From: an uncultured Chitinophagaceae bacterium
GTDB taxonomy: Bacteria; Bacteroidota; Bacteroidia; Chitinophagales; Chitinophagaceae
Reading direction: 5' to 3'
Assembly (NCBI GenBank): GCA_937907395.1
Contig: CALCII010000014.1
Location: 1 to 64,000 of the forward strand
Length of the DNA stretch: 64,000 nucleotides
Shown: one piece after another, positions 15,669-25,542 of the stretch
Numbering within the stretch: position 1 is the first letter of the stretch
How the letters are laid out: each line of letters starts with the position of its first letter
The notes under the pieces: model-generated
The model's database searches: none
What the model was told of the DNA's origin: nothing
The model's input: only the letters and a program-made list of their open reading frames with translations
Program-made: the position numbers and the translations under genes

Positions 15669-18323
15669 ATGAAAAAATATGTAGGCATCGTTTTACTTGC
15701 TATGATTGCTTCCTGCCAAACAAAAAACAAAAACATCCTCTATGAATCGGAGGGATATACGTTGTATACTGATAAGGTTGTTCAGGGAACCAATGTTGCC
15801 ACTGTACTTTCACCAACGCATATCAAATCAAATTATAAAAGTCCGGCAAGTGCCACATTCTCCAGACTAATCAAATACAAGTTCAGTATTAATGAAAAAG
15901 ATAATGAACTGGCGCCTGGCAACGATCACTGGGTAGTTATTAACGAAGAACATGAATCACCGGTCGTTACCTTCGGTCAGCTGCCGGAAACAGCACCTGC
16001 AGCTCCTGCCACTTACCTGCCGGTGAATTATGAGTACACATTCCGGGTGGATATGAGTCCGGTTTTAAAACAGTTTGAAGAAAAAGGATATTACCAAGCA
16101 TACGATGGAAGCAAAGTAGCCAAAGCCGATTTTAAAGGATTCTATATTGCCGGCGCATCAGAACCTTTGTCGTGGGATTTTGTAAACCTTGGGCAGAAAA
16201 ATCTGAAGCTGGAAGATCCGGATGGAGATAAGATTTATACCATCACCATCAAATTCAATCCGTTTACCGAAGAAGAGAATAAAGAACGGGAATGGAAATT
16301 GAGTACCGATATTTCCCAAAAACCATCTTACAAATCTGATCAGCCCATTGTAGATGCGTTGTTTAATCTATCGCTCGAAGAAGCATTAAAAAATATTGAG
16401 CCGGATAGCACTTTCCGCACCGGTGCCAAATGGGGAGGGGTGTGGACAAGAGACATCAGCTACAGTATCTTTCTGGCATTTGCCTATCACCAACCAGACA
16501 TTGCTAAAATATCCTTGCTAAAAAAAGTAAAACGGAAACGCATCATCCAGGATACAGGAAGCGGTGGTGCATGGCCCATCTCCAGTGACCGGACCACATG
16601 GGTATTAGCAGCATGGGAAATTTATAAAGCAACCGGAGATAAAGACTGGCTGCAACTGGCTTTCGAAATCATCAAAAACACACTGGACGATGATGCAAAG
16701 GTGCTGGCCAACCATGAAACAGGTTTGTATAAAGGAGAATCATCATTTCTTGATTGGAGAGAACAAACCTATCCCAAATGGATGAGCAACATGGATATTC
16801 ATGTGTCGCAAAATCTTGGAACCAACGTGGTGCATTACCAGGCACACCGTATACTCGCATTGATGGCAAAAGAATTGAACCAACCAGGTGAGCAATATGA
16901 ACATACAGCAGCCACCATTAAAGAAGCCATCAACAAACAACTATGGATGGAAGACAAAGGATATTATGCACAATACATTTATGGTCGCTTGTATTACAAT
17001 CAATCACCACGCTTTGAAGCATTAGGTGAAGCGTTGAGTGTTTTGTTTGATGTAGCCAATGAACAACAGGCAACCAGTATTTTTGAAAAATCACCTCTTA
17101 CTGCATTTGGCGCTACATGCATTTATCCGCAAATACCAGGCATTCCTCCCTATCATAACAACGCCATTTGGCCTTTTGTACAATCGTACTGGAACCTCGC
17201 AGCTGCCAAAGCAGGGAATGAAGCTGCATTAACACATGGTTTGGCTGCCATCTACCGTGCAGCCGGGTTCTTCCTCACCAACTATGAAAACATGGTGGCA
17301 GAAACCGGTGATTTCAACGGAACAGAAATCAACAGTGACCGCATGTTATGGAGTATGGCAGGAAATCTTGCTATGGTACACCGTGTATTTATGGGTATTC
17401 ATTTTGAAACAGATGGAATTCATTTTGCACCAGCTGTTCCTTCTGCCTATACCGGCACAAAAACACTCAGTAATTTCAAATACAGAAACGCACTACTTTC
17501 AATCACTGTCAAAGGAACCGGAAATAAAATCGCAAGTATCAAAATGGACGGTAAGGAATTACCCGGTGCTTTACTTCCTGCATCAACAACAGGTAATCAT
17601 TCCATTGAAATTGAGTTGGACAATCAGCCATTCAAGAGCAATAAAATAAACCTGGTACAAAATGAATTCACTTTAGCAGATCCGCAGGTAAAATGGAATG
17701 GCAATAAGCTGGAATGGAGAGCCGTTGATGGAGTTGTTACCTATAAAATTTATAAAAACGGAAAAGCCATTGCTGAAACAAAAGAAGGCAGTTTTTCAAT
17801 AGCTGATAAGAACTTAGCAGAATATAAAATAACAGCCATTGGCAAAAACGGGTATGAATCCTTTACCAGCGAACCTGTTTTATATGTACAAGAATCGGCT
17901 GTGCAGAAAGTAGAGATCGAAACTATTGGTGGAAAAGCGTCCTTACCTTTTGTGAATTTCTCAGGAAGTGGCTTTACTGAAATTTCAACCGCAAAAAATA
18001 AAAGCATTCTCATTCCTGTTACTGTTGCGGAAGATGGAAATTATTTAATTGATTTTCGTTACTCCAATGGAAGCGGGCCGTGGAATACAGACAATAAATG
18101 CGCCATCAGAAGTTTATACAATGGTACTTCCTATATGGGTTCTGTTGTATTTCCGCAGCGGGGAACCGATGAGTGGAGCGATTGGGGTTATAGCAACAGT
18201 TACAGAGTATCATTGAAAAAAGGGTCCAACCAGTTAAAGCTTGTGTTTGAAGATTGGAATAATAATATGAATGTGGATGTGAACCGGGCCATGCTGGATT
18301 ATATGAGAATAATAAAATTGTAA
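15669..18323 (+). CDS. Lipoprotein glycosidase with (alpha/alpha)6-type catalytic region and C-terminal carbohydrate-binding-like domain
   Basis: An 884-residue lipoprotein: the lipobox MIASC (about residues 12-16) marks it for lipidation. An N-terminal beta-rich region (about 20-215) is followed by a six-hairpin glycosidase-like region (about 220-600; GGVWTRDISYSIFLA, SSFLDWREQ, HNNAIWPFVQSYW), similar in style to GH63/GH37/debranching-type enzymes. Then come Ig-like beta segments and a terminal domain ending MLDYMRIIKL, typical of CBM6/CBM35-like modules. It probably hydrolyses an oligosaccharide at the cell surface or periplasm; family and substrate are not certain. No SusC/SusD pair is nearby. 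Confidence 0.75.
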   Translation: MKKYVGIVLLAMIASCQTKNKNILYESEGYTLYTDKVVQGTNVATVLSPTHIKSNYKSPASATFSRLIKYKFSINEKDNELAPGNDHWVVINEEHESPVVTFGQLPETAPAAPATYLPVNYEYTFRVDMSPVLKQFEEKGYYQAYDGSKVAKADFKGFYIAGASEPLSWDFVNLGQKNLKLEDPDGDKIYTITIKFNPFTEEENKEREWKLSTDISQKPSYKSDQPIVDALFNLSLEEALKNIEPDSTFRTGAKWGGVWTRDISYSIFLAFAYHQPDIAKISLLKKVKRKRIIQDTGSGGAWPISSDRTTWVLAAWEIYKATGDKDWLQLAFEIIKNTLDDDAKVLANHETGLYKGESSFLDWREQTYPKWMSNMDIHVSQNLGTNVVHYQAHRILALMAKELNQPGEQYEHTAATIKEAINKQLWMEDKGYYAQYIYGRLYYNQSPRFEALGEALSVLFDVANEQQATSIFEKSPLTAFGATCIYPQIPGIPPYHNNAIWPFVQSYWNLAAAKAGNEAALTHGLAAIYRAAGFFLTNYENMVAETGDFNGTEINSDRMLWSMAGNLAMVHRVFMGIHFETDGIHFAPAVPSAYTGTKTLSNFKYRNALLSITVKGTGNKIASIKMDGKELPGALLPASTTGNHSIEIELDNQPFKSNKINLVQNEFTLADPQVKWNGNKLEWRAVDGVVTYKIYKNGKAIAETKEGSFSIADKNLAEYKITAIGKNGYESFTSEPVLYVQESAVQKVEIETIGGKASLPFVNFSGSGFTEISTAKNKSILIPVTVAEDGNYLIDFRYSNGSGPWNTDNKCAIRSLYNGTSYMGSVVFPQRGTDEWSDWGYSNSYRVSLKKGSNQLKLVFEDWNNNMNVDVNRAMLDYMRIIKL

Positions 18324-18392
18324 CTATTATTTGTCGCAGAGATTAGAGAAACAGAGTTCCTTCTGAGCGTTTATGTATTTAATAAAATAATC

Positions 18393-19169
18393 ATGCCTTC
18401 AATTCAATTTGAAATCAAAGACTCGGTAGCGTTTTTACAGTTAAACCGGCCAGATAAATTCAATGCTTTCAATCGTGAAATGGCATTGTTATTACAACAT
18501 CATTTGGAAGAATGTGCTGTTAACCATGAAATCCGTTCTGTGTACATAACAGGTATTGGCAAAGCTTTCAGTGCAGGACAGGATATCAGCGAATTAACCG
18601 GTGATAACAAAATCGAGATCAAACAGATTTTAGCAGAACATTTCAATCCTATCGTGAAGCAAATCCGCAATCTTGCAAAGCCTGTTATAGCAGCAGTGAA
18701 TGGAGTGGCCGCAGGAGCCGGAGCCAATATTGCACTATGTTGTGATATTGTACTGGCTGCCGAATCTGTTTCCTTTATACAGGCTTTTTCAAAAATTGGT
18801 TTAATACCTGATAGCGGTGGCACGTTTACACTACCAAGATTAGTTGGTTGGCAAAAAGCAAGTGCCTTGATGATGACAGGAGATAAAGTATCGGCCAATG
18901 AAGCAGAACGATTGGGCATGGTTTACAAAGTATTCCCCGATGTGACATTTGCAGATGAGAGTAAAAAATTAGCTCACACACTGGCTATGATGCCAACCAA
19001 AGCACTGGCATTTACCAAGCAGGCATTAAATCAGTCATTCACCAATAGCTGGGAAGAACAGTTGTTGCTGGAAGATGAATATCAGCAGAAAGCTGCTTCC
19101 ACTTCCGACTACACAGAAGGAATACATTCGTTTTTAGAAAAAAGAGTACCGGTTTTTAAAGGAGAGTAA
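18393..19169 (+). CDS. paaG: 1,2-epoxyphenylacetyl-CoA isomerase PaaG-like (crotonase fold)
   Basis: A 258-residue crotonase-family enzyme. In the phenylacetate pathway PaaG converts the ring epoxide to oxepin-CoA. The segment FSKIGLIPDSGG places Asp140 where E. coli PaaG has its catalytic Asp, and the usual hydratase glutamates are absent. The oxyanion-hole motif AGAGANIALCCD lies near residues 107-118 and FSAGQDISEL at 59-68. paaI and a paaY-like gene follow within about 25 nt and by overlap, so this is a second paa segment 10 kb from paaABCD. Confidence 0.88.
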   Translation: MPSIQFEIKDSVAFLQLNRPDKFNAFNREMALLLQHHLEECAVNHEIRSVYITGIGKAFSAGQDISELTGDNKIEIKQILAEHFNPIVKQIRNLAKPVIAAVNGVAAGAGANIALCCDIVLAAESVSFIQAFSKIGLIPDSGGTFTLPRLVGWQKASALMMTGDKVSANEAERLGMVYKVFPDVTFADESKKLAHTLAMMPTKALAFTKQALNQSFTNSWEEQLLLEDEYQQKAASTSDYTEGIHSFLEKRVPVFKGE

Positions 19170-19193
19170 TCTATTTATATCAAATTCATTTTT

Positions 19194-19604
19194 ATGCCAA
19201 CACCATCCGAAGTAGTAATCCATATGATGGAACAGGATCGTTTCAGTCAATGGCTGGGAATCGAAATCATTGAAATCAGAGAAGGCTATTCAAAAATTAA
19301 AATGACCATCCGTGAAGAAATGGTGAATGGTTTCGGAATTATACACGGAGGTGTCACCTTTGCGTTCGCCGACAGTGCCTTTGCCTTCGCCTGCAATAAC
19401 AGAAATCAGCTTTCTGTGGCACTGGATACTTCTATCAACTTCATCAAGCCGGTTCATATACATGATGTGTTAACAGCTGAAGCAACAGAATTACACAATG
19501 GTAAAAGCACCGGTTTGTATAACATTGAAATCTTTAACCAGAAACAACATATGGTGGCACGATTTAAAGGACTGTGCTATCGTACAGACAAAACACTAGT
19601 ATGA
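19194..19604 (+). CDS. paaI: PaaI-type hydroxyphenylacetyl-CoA thioesterase
   Basis: A 136-residue hotdog-fold thioesterase. NGFGIIHGG (residues 45-53) and the catalytic Asp60 (FADSAFAF) match the PaaI active site. PaaI hydrolyses stalled ring-hydroxylated phenylacetyl-CoA and so rescues CoA. It follows paaG by 24 nt, and its TGA overlaps the ATG of the next gene (ATGA at 19601-19604), indicating translational coupling. Confidence 0.9.
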   Translation: MPTPSEVVIHMMEQDRFSQWLGIEIIEIREGYSKIKMTIREEMVNGFGIIHGGVTFAFADSAFAFACNNRNQLSVALDTSINFIKPVHIHDVLTAEATELHNGKSTGLYNIEIFNQKQHMVARFKGLCYRTDKTLV

Positions 19605-20197
19605 TTTATTCTTTCAAAGATTTTATTCCGGTTGTGGATGAAAGTTCGTTTGTTCATCCCTTAGCTGCTGTTACCGGCGATGTGATCATTGGAAAAAACT
19701 GTTATATAGGTCCGGGGGCTGCCTTGCGTGGCGACTGGGGAACAATTGTCATAGAAGACGGATGCAATGTGCAGGAAAATTGCACACTGCATATGTTTCC
19801 CGGAACTATTGTACTATTAAAAGAAGGAGCACATATTGGTCATGGTGCTGTTATACATGGCGCTACTATTGGAAGAAATTGTCTGATTGGAATGAATGCA
19901 GTGATCATGGATCATGTTATTTTGGGAGATGAATGTATTGTTGGAGCGTTGAGTTTTGTAAAAGAAGGAGAAAGTTTTAATGCAAGAAGCCTGATTGTTG
20001 GCAATCCGGCAAAAAAAATCAAAGAGGTTACTGATGAAATGATTAACTGGAAAACAGAAGGCACAAAACTATATCAACAGCTGGCAACAGATATGAACAA
20101 CGAATGGAAAGAATGTAAACCTTTACGAACCTCAAGCCCGACTACCAGAAATCAGGTATTTACATACAATTCCCTAAAAAAATCCCGTAAAATTTGA
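19601..20197 (+). CDS. paaY: PaaY-like gamma-carbonic-anhydrase-family hexapeptide protein
   Basis: A 198-residue left-handed beta-helix protein made of hexapeptide repeats (VTGDVIIGKNCYIGPGA, HIGHGAVIHGATIGRNCLIGMNAVI). Putative metal-binding histidines lie in LHMFPG and HIGHGAVIHG. PaaY of enteric bacteria is a thioesterase/gamma-carbonic anhydrase relative found in paa operons. The frame is open upstream to 19574, but the ATG at 19601 overlaps the paaI stop and starts the conserved MIYSFKDFIPVV. The Ser/Lys-rich tail (about 185-198) is unusual. Confidence 0.85.
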   Translation: MIYSFKDFIPVVDESSFVHPLAAVTGDVIIGKNCYIGPGAALRGDWGTIVIEDGCNVQENCTLHMFPGTIVLLKEGAHIGHGAVIHGATIGRNCLIGMNAVIMDHVILGDECIVGALSFVKEGESFNARSLIVGNPAKKIKEVTDEMINWKTEGTKLYQQLATDMNNEWKECKPLRTSSPTTRNQVFTYNSLKKSRKI

Positions 20198-20223
20198 AAA
20201 TTTCAAAATTCCTACTACTTTTG
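20193..20223 (+). promoter_or_regulatory. Promoter of the T9SS cargo gene
   Basis: TTTG (20193-20196), a 19-nt spacer and TACTTTTG (20216-20223) form a textbook Bacteroidota promoter overlapping the end of paaY. The start codon at 20412 is about 185 nt further on, so the mRNA leader is unusually long. Confidence 0.7.
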
Positions 20224-20303
20224 CTCTATATCCGCATCCAACCTCCTCGATAAAACCTATCCAAATTTCCTTATTATTCCATTGATTGCTGTAAGATAAT
20301 TCT

Positions 20304-20358
20304 TATTCAAATCCTCTGAACGTTACCCTTTTGGTATTCAAATCCTCATGACTTTACC
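20304..20358 (+). repeat. Direct repeat in the leader of the T9SS cargo gene
   Basis: TATTCAAATCCTC followed by a TTACC-ending segment occurs at 20304-20327 and again at 20335-20358, a 31-nt period. The leader also holds a 17-codon frame (20348-20401) ending just before the gene. No known riboswitch fold was recognised. Confidence 0.5.
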
Positions 20359-20411
20359 TCAGGTCCAATCCCCTCAGGAAATCAATTATTGTTTTACCTA
20401 AACACAAAAAC

Positions 20412-22208
20412 ATGAAAATCTCTACTTTTCTGAAAGTTACTGTATTTACTTTTTTAGCAGTTGCTTTCACATCGTTCAGTTCAATGGCGCAATCTGCCAC
20501 TATTTCACCGTCAACAGGAAGCTCGTTAAGCGGGTTAACACAAACTTTCAGTGTTACTACTTCCGGCTTCGGAAGCGGCAACAACAACAGAACATTTGTG
20601 TACACCATTTCTGGTCCGGGAACAGTTAGTCCTGCTTCTCCTGCGACCTTTACTTGTACTTCTGGTTGTACAACACAAAATCATTCATTTACATTTTCAT
20701 TACCGGGAACGTATACAATATCAGTAACTGTTACACAAACCCAGGGAGGTAGTGCTGTAGCAACAGCGTCTGCTACATACACTATCTTAACAGGTAATTT
20801 ATGGGCTACCGCAAACGACGGAACAACTGTATCTTCCTTTACTGTAAGTAACGGCACCTATTACGCAGGCCCTGCTACAATGTTTACACCTAATACTGGT
20901 TCTACTGGTAGTACTGCAGCATTGGCTTTAAGTGGCCCTCAGGCAGGTGTGAATCCCGGTGATCCTGCAACTCCTTATTTCTATTGGATGCCTAACTCAA
21001 GCAGCAATAGTGGTGTTGTGGAAGTTTGGGGAGCTACATTCGCAGGCACTAATCAAACACTTATCGGCACACTTGATGTAAACGGTTCAAGCACCAGCAG
21101 TCTTGGTTTTGTACGTTTTGGTATTGGCCCCGATGGTGTTGCCTATATTCTTGCAGGTGATGGTTCTACTGTATACTTAGCAAGCTTCAAACCTAAAGGT
21201 GTGACTGTAAACTCCAGTCTTCCTGTTGCCGATCAATTGAAAATTGTTGATGCCGATGGTGTTACTATCAACGGTGGTACTGCAAGTGAGTTCCAGAATG
21301 GTGACCTTGCTATCACATCTGACCCAACACTTGGTGGCATTAAAATTTACGCTCTTGCGAACGTTTCAAGTGGCGCTACAAAAATTTTCAATGGTAAGCC
21401 TAACGGTAACAGCACCGTCTTTACAAAAAGATGGGACCTGGTAGATCCGCTTGGCGCAGCATTCAGCGGTTCTGTAAACGGTGTTGCCTTTGATCAATTG
21501 GGATCATTATATCTCTCTACTGCAGCAGGTATTTACTTTGTAGATGCAACAACTGCAAATGCCACAACCGGTACCGTTACCACTTCGCTTGTATGGTCTG
21601 GTTCAGGTTTACAGGATCTGGCAAGTAACTCATTCCCTGCAGGTTCAACACTTCCTGTTTCTTTCGGCGAATTAACTGTTAAGAAATCAGGAAGCAATGC
21701 AGTGCTTGCATGGTCAACTTTATCTGAAAGCAATAACGATCATTTTGTTGTTGAACGCAGCACAGATGGAGTTAGCTTTACAGCTATCGGTTCTGTGAAA
21801 GGTGTAGGAAACTCCTCTTCCAAATCTGAATATGGATATACCGACGCCATCACCGGTACTGCGAAAGTGATCTACTACCGTTTACGTCAGGTGGATCTTG
21901 ATGGAAAACAAACATTATCTGCAGTTGTATCTCTTTCTGTAGGAAATGCACGCATCAAAAACTATTCAGTTTATCCGAATCCGTTTGTATCGAACATCAA
22001 AGTACAAGTAGAAAGTGAACAAACTGAAACTGTTACCGTTCGCCTCGTTTCTGTAAGCGGACAAGCAGTCATGACACAAAAAACAACACTTCAGAAAGGT
22101 AATAATGTGATTACTATTTCAGATCTGAAATCACTCAGCCCAGGACTCTATATTCTTGAAGTTCATACATCTGATGGTATCCAAACCAGGAAGATCAATA
22201 AACAATAA
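20412..22208 (+). CDS. Secreted protein with type IX secretion sorting domain
   Basis: A 598-residue exported protein: signal peptide (about 1-26, ending SSMAQS), a PKD/Ig-like segment (about 30-125; [19 protein letters not shown]), a central region rich in Gly/Ser/Thr with beta-propeller-like stretches, a FN3-like segment ([20 protein letters not shown] near 420) and a C-terminal type A sorting domain ([11 protein letters not shown], then [10 protein letters not shown] and a basic end). The C-terminal signal directs it through the Por/T9SS pathway to the surface. It has its own promoter with a long leader and a strong terminator. Confidence 0.88.
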   Translation: MKISTFLKVTVFTFLAVAFTSFSSMAQSATISPSTGSSLSGLTQTFSVTTSGFGSGNNNRTFVYTISGPGTVSPASPATFTCTSGCTTQNHSFTFSLPGTYTISVTVTQTQGGSAVATASATYTILTGNLWATANDGTTVSSFTVSNGTYYAGPATMFTPNTGSTGSTAALALSGPQAGVNPGDPATPYFYWMPNSSSNSGVVEVWGATFAGTNQTLIGTLDVNGSSTSSLGFVRFGIGPDGVAYILAGDGSTVYLASFKPKGVTVNSSLPVADQLKIVDADGVTINGGTASEFQNGDLAITSDPTLGGIKIYALANVSSGATKIFNGKPNGNSTVFTKRWDLVDPLGAAFSGSVNGVAFDQLGSLYLSTAAGIYFVDATTANATTGTVTTSLVWSGSGLQDLASNSFPAGSTLPVSFGELTVKKSGSNAVLAWSTLSESNNDHFVVERSTDGVSFTAIGSVKGVGNSSSKSEYGYTDAITGTAKVIYYRLRQVDLDGKQTLSAVVSLSVGNARIKNYSVYPNPFVSNIKVQVESEQTETVTVRLVSVSGQAVMTQKTTLQKGNNVITISDLKSLSPGLYILEVHTSDGIQTRKINKQ

Positions 22209-22251
22209 TCGTAGTAGAGATTTATTATCCTCCGTAAGAACCGAAAAAAGC

Positions 22252-22285
22252 CCCCTCTGTCTAAAAGCAGAGGGGTTTCTTTTTA
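22252..22285 (+). terminator. Intrinsic terminator after the T9SS cargo gene
   Basis: CCCCTCTG (22252-22259), an 8-nt loop, CAGAGGGG (22268-22275), then TTTCTTTTTA. It lies 44 nt after the stop. Confidence 0.9.
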
Positions 22286-22319
22286 TAGGCCGTTCTGATG
22301 CAAATGCACCTGTTACGGC

Positions 22320-22327
22320 TATCTTTG
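22320..22327 (+). promoter_or_regulatory. Promoter box close to the obgE start
   Basis: TATCTTTG matches TAnnTTTG and ends 9 nt before the obgE ATG, which would give an almost leaderless mRNA. The -33 element is not clear. Confidence 0.45.
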
Positions 22328-22335
22328 CAACGTTC

Positions 22336-23325
22336 ATGGAAAAAAACTTTATTGATTACATCAGGGTCTTTTGCCGCAGCGGCCATGGTGGCGCCGGCAG
22401 TAAACATTTTGCACGTACCAAATTCAACCCAAAAGCCGGACCGGATGGTGGCGATGGCGGACGTGGTGGCCATATCATCCTGAAGGGTAACTCCCAGCTT
22501 TGGACACTTCTTCACCTTCGTTACTATAAAAACGTACTGGCAGAAGATGGCACGCCCGGCAATAAGAATAATATGACCGGCAGAGATGGAAAAGATATTA
22601 TCATTGAAGTTCCATTGGGCACCATTGCCCGTGATGAAGAAACCGGAAAAGTAGAGGCAGAAATACTGGAAAACGGACAGGAAATCATCCTCATGAAAGG
22701 TGGCCGTGGCGGATTGGGCAATGCTCATTTTGCAACCCCCACCAACCAGGCTCCTGAATATGCCCAACCGGGAGAAGATGCGATTGAAGGATGGAAAATT
22801 CTGGAACTGAAAGTATTGGCAGATGTGGGTCTGGTAGGTTTCCCCAACGCCGGTAAATCAACCCTTCTCAGCAGTATTACAGCAGCCCGTCCAAAAATTG
22901 CAGATTATGCATTTACTACCCTAACCCCACAATTAGGTATGGTGGAATACAGAGATGGAAAAAGTTTTTGTATTGCCGATTTGCCGGGTATTATTGAAGG
23001 CGCTGCAGAGGGAAAAGGGTTAGGTCACCGTTTCTTACGTCATATCGAACGAAACAGTGTGTTGCTATTTGTAATTCCGGCCGATAGTAAGAATCATCGT
23101 GAAGAATTTAACATCCTTCATTCGGAGCTGGAACAATACAACCCCGAAATGTTGCAGAAGCAATTCATCATTGCCATCAGCAAAAGTGATATGCTGGACG
23201 ATGAACTGAAAGCCGAAATTGAAAAAGAGCTGCCTAAAAATATTCCGCATGTATTTATTTCTTCGGTTACCCAACAGGGTTTGACCGATCTGAAGGATTT
23301 GCTCTGGAAGGAATTGAACGCTTAA
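22336..23325 (+). CDS. obgE: GTPase ObgE/CgtA
   Basis: A 329-residue Obg GTPase that acts in 50S ribosome assembly and stress control. The glycine-rich Obg fold (about 1-158; [19 protein letters not shown]) is followed by the G domain with GFPNAGKST (G1, near 167-175), the DLPG motif (G3), and a SKSD-type G4. The C-terminal extension is short. The frame runs upstream to 22156 across a terminator, so [10 protein letters not shown] at 22336 is the real start. Confidence 0.95.
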   Translation: MEKNFIDYIRVFCRSGHGGAGSKHFARTKFNPKAGPDGGDGGRGGHIILKGNSQLWTLLHLRYYKNVLAEDGTPGNKNNMTGRDGKDIIIEVPLGTIARDEETGKVEAEILENGQEIILMKGGRGGLGNAHFATPTNQAPEYAQPGEDAIEGWKILELKVLADVGLVGFPNAGKSTLLSSITAARPKIADYAFTTLTPQLGMVEYRDGKSFCIADLPGIIEGAAEGKGLGHRFLRHIERNSVLLFVIPADSKNHREEFNILHSELEQYNPEMLQKQFIIAISKSDMLDDELKAEIEKELPKNIPHVFISSVTQQGLTDLKDLLWKELNA

Positions 23326-23334
23326 CACATTTTT

Positions 23335-24225
23335 TTGAAACCCCTTATCATCAATACTTTCCGTCAACTACGGATTGTAATTACCCCATTGAACCTGTTG
23401 GTTTCTGTTGCTGTACTATTGCTTGCCATCTATTGTAATTATTTTGCCGGAATTAAACTGTGGCCGGGTGTTCATTCACGGTATACTTTTTTTCAACTAC
23501 TTACACTCTTCTTGTTCTTTTCTGCTGCGGGTGTGCTTCTGGTTTTTACTCAAACAGAACTAAGAAAAGCTGATGTGCAGAAGCTCATCCTCTTCCTGTT
23601 ACTGAGCTCGGCTATGTTTGCCACAAAAATCAGTCTGCCGTTTTATCAATTATTGAATCACTTTTCTCCTTCTTTACAACAGGCATTTCATCAACCTGCA
23701 TCTTGGATGGGAGGTGTGGTATTTATATCTATATCTATTTTATTATACCACAAATGGGATCGCCAGTCATGGGGATTATACTTCACGAAAAAGCCAGTTA
23801 CATTCAGTCCGTATTTATTGTTACTCCTGCTGATGTTACCCTTGCTTTTCTTTGCTGCCACTCAAGCCGACTTTCAAGTGGTGTACCCACGTTCAAAAGT
23901 GTTGCAGGTGATTGATCATCCGCAATGGTATCATTACAGTTTATTTGAATTCACTTACGCACTGGATTTTATCACTATTGAACTTTTTTTCAGGGGATTC
24001 TTACTGGCAGTACTTAGCAGATGGCTGGGAGCAAGATCCATATTACCCGTTGCTTTGTTTTATTTTTCGATTCACCTTGGCAAACCATTGCTGGAAGCAT
24101 TCAGCAGCTTCTGGGGCGGATTGATTTTAGGAAGTATTTCGATTCAAACCAAAAGCATCTGGGGCGGATGGATGGTGCATGTGGGCATTGCTTTGCTCAT
24201 GGAATTACTTGGTTACCTGATTTAA
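23335..24225 (+). CDS. CPBP-family intramembrane protease homologue
   Basis: A 296-residue membrane protein with about eight hydrophobic segments. The CAAX protease/bacteriocin-processing (CPBP, Rce1-like) motifs appear in degenerate form as TIELFFRGFL (about 215-224; the usual EExxxR has one Glu replaced by Ile), FSIHLGKPLLE (the His motif) and the late helix GGWMVHVGIALL. The start appears to be TTG at 23335, 9 nt after obgE, so it is probably co-transcribed. Activity is plausible but not certain because of the Glu change. Confidence 0.75.
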   Translation: MKPLIINTFRQLRIVITPLNLLVSVAVLLLAIYCNYFAGIKLWPGVHSRYTFFQLLTLFLFFSAAGVLLVFTQTELRKADVQKLILFLLLSSAMFATKISLPFYQLLNHFSPSLQQAFHQPASWMGGVVFISISILLYHKWDRQSWGLYFTKKPVTFSPYLLLLLLMLPLLFFAATQADFQVVYPRSKVLQVIDHPQWYHYSLFEFTYALDFITIELFFRGFLLAVLSRWLGARSILPVALFYFSIHLGKPLLEAFSSFWGGLILGSISIQTKSIWGGWMVHVGIALLMELLGYLI

Positions 24226-24274
24226 CAAAACCATACTTGCAGATTTGCTATTTTTAAAATGAATTTGAAACTGT

Positions 24275-25096
24275 ATGCGTTTACTTTTTTTACTTCTTCC
24301 CGCACTATGCTGCTTAACTCAATCTGCAACCACACAAACTGTCCGGCAGTTGAGAAAAGTATCGGAGTTAAAAATGCCTCCCGGACAAGGTGATAATGGC
24401 GGCACCGTATCTATCAATTTAAAGAATCGTTACTACTATGCAACTGTAGCTGGTAACAAAACCTATGCAATGGCATTTTTTAATGGCATGGGCGAAATGG
24501 TTTCACCACCCGATTTATCATTGATGTTTGATGTGCGTGGACTTTGGTATAATCCTGCTTTAAAAACGTTCCAGGGTAATGGTTATGGCAATGCAGGCTG
24601 GGTAAACTATGTAATGGATGATGCAGGCATTCCTTATGATGTAAAAGTTTCTTTTCCCGGGCAAAACCAGCCGTTCCCCCAATCGATTGCCACTTACAAC
24701 CAACGGGAAAACCTCGTGCATTTTTTAAAAGGCTCTGTTGTTGTAGCTTATGACGCCAACACTGCAAAAGAAGTGAAAGAAAAAGCGGTGCTGCTCAAAG
24801 CAGGATATACCCGTAAAACACCTCCGCCCGCTGGCCTGGTTATTGATTCCAATAAAGTGCTTGCTAATTATAACAGTACGATTGTTGTGTTTACCGGAAT
24901 TGGCAATGCAGAGTTTGGTTTGTTAAACACCAGCACCAATGAAGTTGAATTATACAGCCGGGCAGATGGGTTAATGACCCAGCGTTTAAAACTGCCTCCC
25001 GAAGCCCCGGTGAAGGACAAACTGAATTTCAGTTTTTGTAATAATATTTATTGGCTCTACGATAAAAGCAACCGCTCCTGGATTGGATACCGTTGA
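24275..25096 (+). CDS. Secreted protein of unknown function
   Basis: A 273-residue exported protein with a signal peptide (MRLLFLLLPALCCLTQSATTQ). The mature part is rich in short beta-type stretches with Tyr/Gly/Asn and has a repeating feel like a beta-propeller (YYYATVAGNKTYAMAFF, LVHFLKGSVVVAYDAN, TIVVFTGIGNAEFGLL). I do not recognise the family. It is 49 nt after the CPBP gene. Confidence 0.7.
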   Translation: MRLLFLLLPALCCLTQSATTQTVRQLRKVSELKMPPGQGDNGGTVSINLKNRYYYATVAGNKTYAMAFFNGMGEMVSPPDLSLMFDVRGLWYNPALKTFQGNGYGNAGWVNYVMDDAGIPYDVKVSFPGQNQPFPQSIATYNQRENLVHFLKGSVVVAYDANTAKEVKEKAVLLKAGYTRKTPPPAGLVIDSNKVLANYNSTIVVFTGIGNAEFGLLNTSTNEVELYSRADGLMTQRLKLPPEAPVKDKLNFSFCNNIYWLYDKSNRSWIGYR

Positions 25097-25154
25097 TGTG
25101 CATTTGTTGAAAAATGCATCAATCATCCACACAAGTCTTCCTTAATTTCATGCC

Positions 25155-25364
25155 ATGCAGATCTGTTTGTTTTGCGGGCACACAGTAAGCCTTATACATG
25201 TGCACGGCCATTACCAGTGCCCGGTATGTCACACAAATGCACTTCCCTGTTGTGATGGAGACAATTGCCATACCAACCAACTGCTGAATATAGATCCGAA
25301 GCCCGAGGGGGCCCACCGTCCGTCAGCCGTTTCAGCCGCCCCAAACAGCACTACAGGCAATTGA
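25155..25364 (+). CDS. Small Cys/His-rich zinc-ribbon-like protein
   Basis: A 69-residue protein with pairs CLFCGH (about 4-9), CPVCHTN (about 22-28) and CCDGDNCHTN (about 32-41), spaced as in small zinc ribbons. The C-terminal tail (from about 43) is polar and likely disordered. Similar tiny proteins seem to be present in related Bacteroidota, which I infer from the regular motif rather than from a search. The function is unknown. The start ATG at 25155 has no Shine-Dalgarno, as is usual here. Confidence 0.6.
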   Translation: MQICLFCGHTVSLIHVHGHYQCPVCHTNALPCCDGDNCHTNQLLNIDPKPEGAHRPSAVSAAPNSTTGN

Positions 25365-25390
25365 CGGAAATCATTCTTTTCTCTATAGAT

Positions 25391-25426
25391 TTTGCTTTCT
25401 TTCAATCCTGTTTTAATGTAGGTTTG
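25391..25426 (+). promoter_or_regulatory. Candidate promoter of the S46 peptidase gene
   Basis: TTTG (25391-25394) and TAGGTTTG (25419-25426) are separated by 24 nt, a little longer than usual. The leader to the ATG would be about 110 nt. The 25365-25533 gap holds no convincing gene. Confidence 0.4.
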
Positions 25427-25542
25427 CCCGGTAAATTCCGGAACAGGAAAAGAACCCGGAATTTTCGGATTGCTTTCTTTAACAACAACGAAAATTCCTG
25501 ATTCTTTCTCTTCTGTTTTACTATAAATTAAAAATGATAGAC

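Noticed and set aside
20348..20401. 17-codon upstream frame before the T9SS cargo gene as a leader peptide
   Set aside because: It has no amino-acid run or start context beyond chance, so it is mentioned only as part of the long leader.
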